Assembly: GCA_002435365.1 (NCBI GenBank)
Contig: DJMM01000075.1
Span: forward strand, 9,456-28,769
Direction of reading: 5' to 3'
DNA from: Ignavibacteriales bacterium UBA6490
GTDB lineage: Bacteria; Bacteroidota; Ignavibacteria; Ignavibacteriales; Ignavibacteriaceae
DNA: 19,314 bases
Shown here: piece after piece, positions 7,060-14,708 of the stretch
Numbering within the stretch: the stretch's first letter is position 1
How the letters are laid out: each line of letters opens with the position of its first letter
The notes under the pieces: model-generated
Told to the model about the DNA's origin: nothing
The model's input: the letters and a program-made list of their open reading frames with translations, nothing else
Databases searched by the model: none
Program-made: the position numbers and the translations under genes

Positions 7060-8604
7060 ATGCAGGATAAATTGAAAGAACTGATTGACAAACGCGAAAA
7101 AGCAAAACTTGGCGGCGGCACGGCAAAAATTGATGCACAGCATCAAAAAGGAAAATTAACTGCCAGGGAACGGATTGAACTTCTTGCTGACGAAAACAGT
7201 TTTGAAGAAGTTGATATGTTCGTAAAGCACCGGTCGATAGAATTTGGTTTGGATAACCAGCATTATCCTGGTGATGGAGTAATAACGGGTTTTGCCAAAA
7301 TTGACGGAAGACCTGTTGCATTATTCAGTCAGGATTTTACTGTTTTTGGCGGATCGTTATCAGAAACTAATGCTGAAAAAATTGTTAAGCTAATGGATCA
7401 GGCTATGAGGGTTGGAATTCCGGTAATCGGTTTGAATGATTCCGGAGGAGCCAGAATACAGGAAGGTGTGATGAGTCTTGGCGGTTACGCGGATATATTT
7501 CTGCGTAACACACTGGCATCGGGAGTTGTTCCTCAAATTTCTGTTATTTTAGGTCCCTGTGCAGGAGGAGCGGTATATTCACCGGCAATTACCGATTTCA
7601 TTTTTATGGTAAAAAATACAAGCTATATGTTTGTTACCGGGCCTAACGTCGTAAAAACTGTTACTCATGAAGATGTTAGTTTTGAGGATCTCGGGGGAGC
7701 TGAAACCCACGCAATAAAAAGCGGTGTTGCCCATTTCGCTTTTGATTCAGAGATTGAAACATTGTTGAATGTCAGAAGCCTGATGGGATTCCTGCCTCTT
7801 AATTTTATGGACAGGGCCCCTGAAAAAGAATTTGATATTTCTTCAATTGTAAAAGATGAAAGAATAGATAAGATCATTCCGGACTCGCCCAATAAACCTT
7901 ATGATATGAAGGAAATAATAAGACTTGTAGTTGACGGGGAAAATTTCTTTGAAGTACACCAGGATTATGCAGAAAATATTATCGTAGGATTTGCCAGGGT
8001 GGGGGGAATGCCAGTTGGTGTTGTTGCCAATCAGCCCTCAGTTCTTGCCGGTGTGCTTGATATTAATGCATCGGTAAAAGGAGCAAGGTTTGTCAGGTTT
8101 TGCGATGCATTCAATATTCCGCTGCTTGTATTTGAGGATGTACCCGGATTTTTGCCTGGAACCGAACAGGAATGGAACGGAATTATCAGGCATGGGTCAA
8201 AGTTATTATACGCTTTTTGCGAGGCTACCGTACCCAAGATAACAGTTATTACAAGGAAGGCTTACGGCGGTGCATACGATGTTATGAATTCCAAGCATAT
8301 ACGGGGCGATTTTAATTTTGCCTGGCCTACAGCAGAGATCGCAGTTATGGGTCCCAAGGGTGCAGTGGAAATAATCTTCAAGAAAGAGATAGCAAAAGCA
8401 TCGGATCCTGACGCAGAATTGACAAAAAAAACTGATGAATATATTGCTAAATTTGCAAATCCATACATTGCAGCAGAAAGAGGATTCCTGGATGATGTAA
8501 TTATGCCTGATGAAACAAGAGGCAGGATAATAAGCTGCTTCCAGCTGCTCAAAACGAAGGTCGATAAAAATCCCAGGAAAAAGCATGGAAATATTCCTCT
8601 CTGA
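7060..8604 (+). CDS. acyl-CoA carboxylase carboxyltransferase (propionyl-CoA carboxylase beta / MmdA-like)
   Basis: Biotin-dependent carboxyltransferase of the crotonase fold, 514 residues, moving carboxyl groups between biotin and an acyl-CoA (propionyl-CoA/methylmalonyl-CoA the likeliest pair). The N-terminal half has GKLTARERIELLAD, YPGDGVITG, GGARIQEGV (from Gly129) and the oxyanion-hole block GPCAGGAVYSP (from Gly165). The C-terminal half has the matching RKAYGGAYDVM (from Arg399) and ends in KKHGNIPL, as PccB/MmdA proteins do. The ATG at 7060 gives the usual N-terminus. No biotin carboxylase, biotin carrier or methylmalonyl-CoA mutase gene lies in the window, so carboxylase and sodium-pumping decarboxylase roles cannot be separated. 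It sits 8 nt after the odd ABC ATPase gene and is probably co-transcribed with it. Confidence 0.93.
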   Translation: MQDKLKELIDKREKAKLGGGTAKIDAQHQKGKLTARERIELLADENSFEEVDMFVKHRSIEFGLDNQHYPGDGVITGFAKIDGRPVALFSQDFTVFGGSLSETNAEKIVKLMDQAMRVGIPVIGLNDSGGARIQEGVMSLGGYADIFLRNTLASGVVPQISVILGPCAGGAVYSPAITDFIFMVKNTSYMFVTGPNVVKTVTHEDVSFEDLGGAETHAIKSGVAHFAFDSEIETLLNVRSLMGFLPLNFMDRAPEKEFDISSIVKDERIDKIIPDSPNKPYDMKEIIRLVVDGENFFEVHQDYAENIIVGFARVGGMPVGVVANQPSVLAGVLDINASVKGARFVRFCDAFNIPLLVFEDVPGFLPGTEQEWNGIIRHGSKLLYAFCEATVPKITVITRKAYGGAYDVMNSKHIRGDFNFAWPTAEIAVMGPKGAVEIIFKKEIAKASDPDAELTKKTDEYIAKFANPYIAAERGFLDDVIMPDETRGRIISCFQLLKTKVDKNPRKKHGNIPL

Positions 8605-8637
8605 TTTTATTTTACCTATGTAAAAATCAGGATTTTC
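8601..8637 (+). terminator. weak hairpin terminator after the carboxyltransferase gene
   Basis: CTGATTTT (8601-8608) pairs with AAAATCAG (8623-8630) around a 14-nt loop, followed by GATTTTCC. The stem overlaps the stop codon and is AT-rich, and the T run is interrupted, so it is only a moderate candidate. The following AT-rich gap to 8810 should contain the mltD promoter, but I cannot place -35/-10 boxes with confidence. Confidence 0.4.
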
Positions 8638-8801
8638 CTTATTCATTATTCATAAATTTATATTTATTTTAGCAAAAGTAATCCATTTCTAATAGGGTGA
8701 TTTTAATAATTAACTTATTGTAAAAACTTATCTTATACGTTTTATTTAATTTATTACTTGATAAAAACAGTTATAAAGCTTATATTCACAAAAATAAATT
8801 C

Positions 8802-8805
8802 GGAG
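8802..8805 (+). promoter_or_regulatory. Shine-Dalgarno site choosing the mltD start
   Basis: GGAG ends 5 nt before the ATG at 8811. A second ATG at 8806 is out of frame with the transglycosylase and too close to the SD, so 8811 is preferred; it also gives a clean lipoprotein signal. Confidence 0.65.
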
Positions 8806-8810
8806 TATGC

Positions 8811-11396
8811 ATGAAAAGCAGGCTTTTAAAGCTTTTTGTATTCTCTTTGTTTTCTCTTCTTCTGACTTCCTGCGGAGGGAACAAAGAGATTGCAAAGGAC
8901 AATGATCCCCGGTCAGGCAGTGTAGCTAACCAGGGGGGCATTGTATCTGAGATGCTTGAACAGGCAAGGCAGCATTACGTTACTGCTTTGGCAAAACAGG
9001 AACTTAACAGTATTAACGAAACCTTACTTAGTTATGAGTCGGCTCTTCGTGTAATCAACAATCTGAGCTATTACCCCGGTATAGAATCCAATACAGCCTT
9101 TCTTGATCTTGAAAAATCAATAATTGAAGATTATAAGAATTATGTGGATCACCTTCCTGAACTACCGCTGGATGTATCTTTTGCAGCTTTCGAAGAATGG
9201 ACGGGAAAGGCAGTTACCGAATTACAGATAGCAGAGGAAAAGCCTGAAAATTATACTCCTATGGTTATTCCGGCTGAAATACCGCTGGATATAAATCCTG
9301 TTGTCGAAAAGTGGATTGAATATTATACCGGCAAGGGGAGAAAATACATGAATCTCTGGTTATCAAGGTCAGGAAAATATTTTCCGATGATGACCAGGAT
9401 CTTTTATGAGGAAAATGTTCCCAAACAGCTGGTATACCTTAGCATGGTAGAAAGCGGTCTCAACCCTATTGCAAGGTCTTGGGCAAGTGCTGTTGGTCTG
9501 TGGCAGTTTGTAAAAGGCACCGGCAGAATGTATGGTTTAAGGTCTGAATTTTATTTTGATGAAAGACGTGATCCGGAAAAATCTACCCGTGCTGCAGCCA
9601 GGCATCTCAGGGATCTTTATAACTCTTTGGGCGACTGGTATCTCGCGCTTGCATCTTATAATGCAGGTGAAGGTAAAATACAGAGGGCCATCCGGAGATC
9701 AGGAGAAAGAAATTTCTGGTCCTGTATGAGGTATCTTCCTAAAGAGACAAGGAGTTACGTACCCCAGTATATAGCCGTAACTTTAATTGCAATGGATCTC
9801 GAGAAGTACGGGTATACGGATATTAATTACGAAAAACCTGCCGAGTATGAAGTCCATACAGTCAGCGGGGCGATCGATATTAATTATCTGGCAACCTGTG
9901 CAGGCACAACCCCTGAAATTCTCGGAGAACTTAATCCGGAGCTCACCCAGCAATGCACTCCGCTATCATATGCAGGAGGATATCCTCTTAAAATCCCCAG
10001 GGGAAGAACAGAACTGTTTGCCGAGAACATAAAAAATGTTCCGGAATCGGCAAAAAGAAATTACCTTGTGCACACGGTTAAAAGAGGCGAAACTTTAACT
10101 AAAATTGCAAACCGTTATGGAGTAACAAAATCCGATCTTGCTGAAGCAAATAATATTTCAGTAAAATCCAGGTTATACAAGGGTGTTACACTTAGAATAC
10201 CGGTGGCAAATCTTTCGGAAAACAACTTCGCCTATAATGCCAACACGGAAACAGCCGATGAAACTGCATCTGATGAATATGTATCTCCTTATTTGTCATT
10301 GAATAAAAGTCCGCAGGATAATACACCTGAAAACGGAACGGAACAGGCAGATGAAATTTTTGTAAGTGAAGAAATTGCAGCCGGTATGCCTGAAAACATG
10401 GTTGATGCAGAATCCATAGTTCCGGATGATAAGGTATCTGTATTTTATACCGTTAAGAAAAATGAAAGTCTTCTTGGAATAGCGGATTTATTTAATGTCA
10501 GGGTCACCGATGTGAGAAACTGGAACAATATTCCTTATACGCGGACAGTCACTGTCGGTCAGAAGCTGACCATATTTGTTCCCGCAGAGAAAAAAGATTT
10601 TTATGCGAGTCTCGATAACCAGACATCGACTGAAAAAACAGTTACAAAAATCGTAAATACCGGGAACAATGCTGTAATTTACCATAAAGTAAGGCGCGGT
10701 GAAAACCTTAATCTTATTGCTCGTAAATACGGGGTGGAATTAAGCGCTTTGATGAAATGGAATGATCTTACCGGCAGCAGAATTTTATCTGGTCAAAGAT
10801 TAAAAATTTATACTGATAACAGTTCCGGCAGCTATGTATCCAATCAGCTGAACTCAACAAAGACCAAAAACAGCTTGTTCAGGTATAAAATTAAAAGAGG
10901 AGATACTATGAGCGAGCTCGCTGAAAGATTTGGTGTTTCCTCGGCACAGATAAGAAACTGGAACGGTTTAAAGGATAACCAGTTGATATCCGGCAGAACG
11001 CTTAAGATTTACGGGAATGACAGCGAAATATCCCTGGGAGATAGAACAGTTAAAACTTCAGCTAATCTGAATTACTACAAGGTAAAACCGGGTGATTCGA
11101 TCGGAGAGATTGCTGAACTTTACAAAGTTTCAGTTTCCGAAATCCGCAGATGGAACCGGCTCTCGTCAAACAAAATTATTGCCGGGAAATCTCTTAAGAT
11201 CTACTCCGATGAAGGAGTTAATGACATTCAGGAAACTGTTTCAGTTAAAAAGAAGAATTCTACACACACAGTGAGGAGAGGCGAATCACTTTTCAGGATC
11301 GCAAAAATTTATGGTATGACAGTTGCAGAACTCAAAGCGATCAATAATCTGTCGGGTGAAAAAATTACCATTGGCCAGAAACTGAAAATTAATTAA
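8811..11396 (+). CDS. mltD: MltD-type membrane-bound lytic murein transglycosylase with six LysM repeats
   Basis: Lipoprotein enzyme that cleaves peptidoglycan glycan strands to 1,6-anhydro ends. A lipobox LLTSC puts the lipidated Cys at residue 21. A helical region precedes the SLT domain (about 195-320), whose catalytic Glu214 lies in MVESGLNPIARS; GLWQFVKGTG and ALASYNAGEGKIQRAI complete the family 1 transglycosylase signature. Six LysM peptidoglycan-binding repeats follow, starting near residues 419, 545, 624, 692, 755 and 818, each with an xVxxGExLxxIAxxYGV-like start and an LKI end. Low-complexity, acidic or Asn/Thr-rich linkers separate the first three. The 861-residue length is about twice E. 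coli MltD, the excess being the extra LysM repeats and linkers. The gene has its own AT-rich upstream region and is followed by the riboswitch leader, with no clear terminator between. Confidence 0.95.
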   Translation: MKSRLLKLFVFSLFSLLLTSCGGNKEIAKDNDPRSGSVANQGGIVSEMLEQARQHYVTALAKQELNSINETLLSYESALRVINNLSYYPGIESNTAFLDLEKSIIEDYKNYVDHLPELPLDVSFAAFEEWTGKAVTELQIAEEKPENYTPMVIPAEIPLDINPVVEKWIEYYTGKGRKYMNLWLSRSGKYFPMMTRIFYEENVPKQLVYLSMVESGLNPIARSWASAVGLWQFVKGTGRMYGLRSEFYFDERRDPEKSTRAAARHLRDLYNSLGDWYLALASYNAGEGKIQRAIRRSGERNFWSCMRYLPKETRSYVPQYIAVTLIAMDLEKYGYTDINYEKPAEYEVHTVSGAIDINYLATCAGTTPEILGELNPELTQQCTPLSYAGGYPLKIPRGRTELFAENIKNVPESAKRNYLVHTVKRGETLTKIANRYGVTKSDLAEANNISVKSRLYKGVTLRIPVANLSENNFAYNANTETADETASDEYVSPYLSLNKSPQDNTPENGTEQADEIFVSEEIAAGMPENMVDAESIVPDDKVSVFYTVKKNESLLGIADLFNVRVTDVRNWNNIPYTRTVTVGQKLTIFVPAEKKDFYASLDNQTSTEKTVTKIVNTGNNAVIYHKVRRGENLNLIARKYGVELSALMKWNDLTGSRILSGQRLKIYTDNSSGSYVSNQLNSTKTKNSLFRYKIKRGDTMSELAERFGVSSAQIRNWNGLKDNQLISGRTLKIYGNDSEISLGDRTVKTSANLNYYKVKPGDSIGEIAELYKVSVSEIRRWNRLSSNKIIAGKSLKIYSDEGVNDIQETVSVKKKNSTHTVRRGESLFRIAKIYGMTVAELKAINNLSGEKITIGQKLKIN

Positions 11397-11444
11397 ATTT
11401 ATTTAACAATAGTTCTGTTGTTCTTAAAGTATTGATTAACCATA

Positions 11445-11528
11445 AGCCGTTAGGGGTGTTGTACCGCGTACATCTGAGATCATACCCTAATACCTGAACT
11501 GGATAATACCAGCGGAGGAAAACGGGCT
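11445..11528 (+). promoter_or_regulatory. TPP (thi-box) riboswitch aptamer
   Basis: Senses thiamin pyrophosphate in the leader of the downstream receptor-thiN-symporter operon. The conserved blocks are in order: GGGGTG, CTGAGA at 11474-11479, ACCC, ACCTGAACTGGATAATACC, then AGCGGAGGAA. P1 forms between AGCCGTT (11445-11451) and AACGGGCT (11521-11528) with one bulged G. The P3 insert is short. The downstream terminator and alternative pairing indicate a transcriptional OFF switch, and the genes it precedes match thiamin uptake and activation. Identification is by direct sequence consensus. Confidence 0.96.
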
Positions 11529-11543
11529 AAATAATTAAGTTTT

Positions 11544-11570
11544 AGCCGTTACCATAGCGGCTTTTTTTTT
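11544..11570 (+). terminator. riboswitch expression-platform terminator
   Basis: AGCCGT (11544-11549) pairs with GCGGCT (11557-11562) around a 7-nt loop, followed by nine T at 11562-11570. The 5' half can instead pair with AACGGGCTAAA at 11521-11531, which is also the 3' strand of aptamer P1. TPP binding would lock P1, release the terminator and stop transcription. The GGAG ribosome site of the receptor gene (11571-11574) starts directly after the T run. Confidence 0.88.
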
Positions 11571-11579
11571 GGAGCGAAC

Positions 11580-14042
11580 ATGAAAAACTTAATTATTCTT
11601 TTCTTTTTTGCTGCTTCCGTGCTTTATTCGCAGCAATATGAAATAAAGGGGAGAATTTCTGATATTGAAACAGGCAGCTTTCTTCCAAATGCAAATATAA
11701 GCACCATAGACGGTTCCTCAGGTACAATTTCAGATCTTAAAGGAGAGTTTATTCTTGCTAACGTAAGCCTTGGAACAGTCATCAGGATAAGCTATGTAGG
11801 TTATGATACAAAGCAGGTAAAAATTGAAGATCCCACTACATTCCTGGAAATATTTCTCGAACAGAAAATCATCCCATCTCAAACTGTTCTGGTCCTGGGG
11901 ACAGTTGCGCGTAAAGGTATAACCCCGATAGCATTTCAAAAAATAAGTAAAAATGAAATTGAGAATACCTATTCAGTTCAGGATATTCCGCAGTATCTGA
12001 ATAATCAGACTTCGGTAACCTCCTATTCCGAAAACGGAAATGGAATCGGGTACAACTATCTTTCTATAAGAGGATTCGACCAGAGGAGAATCTCAGTTTC
12101 CATAAATGGAATTCCGCAGAATGATCCTGAAGATCACAATGTATACTGGCTCGATTTCCCGGATATTCTTTCAAATACAGAAATGATACAGGTTCAGAGA
12201 GGTGCAGGAAGCGGATTGTTCGGATATCCTGCGATAGGCGGATCTGTTAATATAATTACAGCCTCAACAGACCATAGGGGATTAAAGCTTGAAACTTATG
12301 CGGGTTCATACAATACTCTGAAATATTCCGTTTCCTTCTCCAGCGGAGTTATCAATGAAAAATATTCGGTTTCTGCAAAACTTTCCAGAATTACAAGTTC
12401 CGGTTACAGGGATAATTCCTGGGTAAAATTTAATTCTTATAACCTTTCCGCTGTTAGATATGATGACAAAGTAACCACCCAGATAAATCTCTACGGCGGA
12501 CCTATTGAAGATGGTTTAGCTTATACCGGACTCCCTAAATTTGCGATCGGGAATAAAGAGCTCAGAAAGAAAAATTATTCCTACTGGGAAGCAGATTATA
12601 ATGGTAATGAGCTTACGTATTCCGTTTTGCGGAGGCCCGTAGAGATAGAAAATTTTTCACAACCTCATTACGAGCTGCTTAATGAAATCGAGCTTTCGGA
12701 TAAAGTGAATTTCAATTCAGCATTATTCCTGGTTACCGGAAGCGGTTTTTTTGATTATGATGCCTCCTGGGCAGATACCTCATATTTCAGGATAGGAAGC
12801 GAATACGGAATTAATCCCGCTGGCAATCCGGGAAATGCAATAATCAGGGCTCAGGTTGAAAATAAGCAGTATGGTTGGATACCCAGGTTAAGCTTTAAAC
12901 ATAATAACGGTGAATTAATTGTCGGAGGAGAACTGCGCATCCATAGATCGGAACACTGGGGAAGTATTAATTATGCTGAGAATCTTCCGCCGGGATTATC
13001 AAAAGATTATAAATATTATTTTTACAACGGGGGGAAGGATATTGCCGGGGGATTTATTCAGGAGACATACAGACCGGCATCAAAAATTAACATTCTGGGA
13101 GAAGTACAGTTTGTATACAATAAATACCATCTTTATAATGAAAAATTTCTGAATAATGATTTCAGCGTAAAACATTACTTTGTGAATCCGCGCCTGGGTA
13201 TAAATTACAAAATGTATGAACAGTTAAATATATTTATTTCATTTGCAAGAATATCCAGGGAACCGAGGTTAAAAAATTACTATGATGCAGCTGAATCGAG
13301 CGGGGGAGAAGCTCCCTTGTTTGAAAAAAATGAAGCCGGCACTTACGATTTCAATAATCCGCTTGTAAAACATGAAACTATGAACGATATCGAAATAGGA
13401 TCTGAATTTGTAACTGATAAATTTAATTTATCAATGAACCTTTTTTACATGTCTTTCAGCAATGAAATAGTAAAAAATGGAAAATTGGATAGATTCGGAC
13501 AACCGGTAACCGGAAACGCGGAAAAGACATTGCACCAGGGATTAGAGTTTACCGGATCAATTAAAGTGTTCAGCAGTCTTGAGCTTTGGGGAAATGCATC
13601 TTACAGCCACAATGTTATTAAGAAAGGTAATTATTTTATTTCTGACAAGGAGTTCATTGATCTTGGCGGAAACAGGATCAGCGGCTTTCCTGATTTTATG
13701 GCAAATGCCGGGATTCGATACAACTGCTGCGGTCTGAAAGCGGAATTAACGGGGAAATATGTTGGCGAATTTTATTCCGATAATTATGACAGTAATCTTA
13801 GAGATTATCTGGCAAACCATCCGGGATTTGTGCCTTACTCCGATAATAAGAACGAAGCTTATTTCACTGCGGATTTTACAGGAAGCTATGAATATTTTCT
13901 GCTGAATGAAAATATTCCTTCAAAAGTTTATTTAAGGATTAATAATCTTTTTGATAAATTGTATTCTGCTTATGCGGTAGGTCAGGAATTCTTCCCTGCA
14001 GCAGAAAGAAATTTTATTGCCGGAATTCAGATCGGACTTTAA
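11580..14042 (+). CDS. TonB-dependent outer-membrane receptor, predicted thiamin receptor
   Basis: Outer-membrane gated beta-barrel energised by TonB-ExbBD. The 820 residues begin with a signal peptide (MKNLIILFFFAASVLYSQ), then a CarboxypepD_reg-like domain (about 20-105; KGRISD, LKGEFILANV, ISYVGYDTKQV). The plug is at about 125-227 (YLSIRGFDQRRISVSINGIP, VQRGAGSGLFGYPAIGG, SVNIIT) and the barrel continues to the C-terminus. The ATG at 11580 has GGAG 5 nt upstream. Ligand assignment is inference: the gene directly follows a TPP riboswitch and is followed 3 nt later by thiamin pyrophosphokinase, the arrangement described for Omr1-type thiamin receptors in Bacteroidota. Sequence alone would only say iron-complex/cobalamin-type receptor. 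Confidence 0.92.
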   Translation: MKNLIILFFFAASVLYSQQYEIKGRISDIETGSFLPNANISTIDGSSGTISDLKGEFILANVSLGTVIRISYVGYDTKQVKIEDPTTFLEIFLEQKIIPSQTVLVLGTVARKGITPIAFQKISKNEIENTYSVQDIPQYLNNQTSVTSYSENGNGIGYNYLSIRGFDQRRISVSINGIPQNDPEDHNVYWLDFPDILSNTEMIQVQRGAGSGLFGYPAIGGSVNIITASTDHRGLKLETYAGSYNTLKYSVSFSSGVINEKYSVSAKLSRITSSGYRDNSWVKFNSYNLSAVRYDDKVTTQINLYGGPIEDGLAYTGLPKFAIGNKELRKKNYSYWEADYNGNELTYSVLRRPVEIENFSQPHYELLNEIELSDKVNFNSALFLVTGSGFFDYDASWADTSYFRIGSEYGINPAGNPGNAIIRAQVENKQYGWIPRLSFKHNNGELIVGGELRIHRSEHWGSINYAENLPPGLSKDYKYYFYNGGKDIAGGFIQETYRPASKINILGEVQFVYNKYHLYNEKFLNNDFSVKHYFVNPRLGINYKMYEQLNIFISFARISREPRLKNYYDAAESSGGEAPLFEKNEAGTYDFNNPLVKHETMNDIEIGSEFVTDKFNLSMNLFYMSFSNEIVKNGKLDRFGQPVTGNAEKTLHQGLEFTGSIKVFSSLELWGNASYSHNVIKKGNYFISDKEFIDLGGNRISGFPDFMANAGIRYNCCGLKAELTGKYVGEFYSDNYDSNLRDYLANHPGFVPYSDNKNEAYFTADFTGSYEYFLLNENIPSKVYLRINNLFDKLYSAYAVGQEFFPAAERNFIAGIQIGL

Positions 14043-14045
14043 CTA

Positions 14046-14708
14046 TTGAAAAAATGCATTATACTAGCTAACGGAAGGCCGCCAAAAAAAAGCACCATAA
14101 ATCATCTGGTTTCAGCCGGATATACTGAATTAATTTGTGCAGACGGCGGTGCAAATTCGGCATACCGGATGAATTTGATACCTGATTATATAATCGGTGA
14201 CTTTGATTCGATAAAAAATAATGTAATCCAGCGCTTCCGTAATAAATCCATTTTAATTAAAATCAGCAGGCAGAATGATACTGATGTTGAGAAATGTCTT
14301 AAGTATGCTATCCGGAAGAAATTTAGCGCAGCAGTCCTAACCGGCGTGACAGGGGACAGGCTCGACCACACGTTCTGCAACCTTGGAATTGCGGTTAAAT
14401 TTTTCAATAAAATTAAAATTACAGTAATAGCTGAAAATTCAATTCTTCAGGCTTTTTCCGGATATAACGAAATACCGGCTGTACCGGGTGAAACAATCTC
14501 AGTTTACGGACTGGATAATAAAACTACTATAAATTCCAAAGGACTGAAATACAAGCTTAAAAATACCTCACTGCCTTTCGGTTCAAAAGAGAGTACCAGC
14601 AATATTGCGTTAAAAAACAGAATTATTCTTAGCGTGACCGGCGGTATCATCTTTGTTGTCAGGGATTATAACGTTATGAGAAAAAATGGTTTCATTCTCT
14701 CCGATTGA
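14046..14708 (+). CDS. thiN: thiamin pyrophosphokinase
   Basis: Transfers pyrophosphate from ATP to thiamin, giving the cofactor TPP in the cytoplasm. The 220-residue protein has all family blocks: ADGGAN (Asp33), IGDFDS (Asp52, Asp54), QNDTDVEKCL (Asp78, Asp80), TGDRLDHTFCNL (Asp104, Asp107) and the C-terminal GSKESTSN substrate-site segment. The start must be the TTG at 14046, because the next in-frame Met is residue 42, beyond ADGGAN; an ATG at 14053 is in another frame. It begins 3 nt after the receptor stop and its last 23 nt overlap the symporter gene, so all three genes should be one transcript under the TPP riboswitch. Having a salvage kinase in the operon supports uptake of free thiamin by the flanking transporters. 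Confidence 0.93.
   Translation: MKKCIILANGRPPKKSTINHLVSAGYTELICADGGANSAYRMNLIPDYIIGDFDSIKNNVIQRFRNKSILIKISRQNDTDVEKCLKYAIRKKFSAAVLTGVTGDRLDHTFCNLGIAVKFFNKIKITVIAENSILQAFSGYNEIPAVPGETISVYGLDNKTTINSKGLKYKLKNTSLPFGSKESTSNIALKNRIILSVTGGIIFVVRDYNVMRKNGFILSD

Noticed and set aside
6983..7321. 112-codon minus-strand frame across the ATPase/carboxyltransferase junction
   Set aside because: Antisense to two real genes that together explain the sequence; no family resemblance.
8206..8646. 146-codon minus-strand frame opposite the carboxyltransferase
   Set aside because: Lies almost entirely antisense to a well-supported conserved gene; composition is Cys/Phe-rich as expected for a shadow frame.
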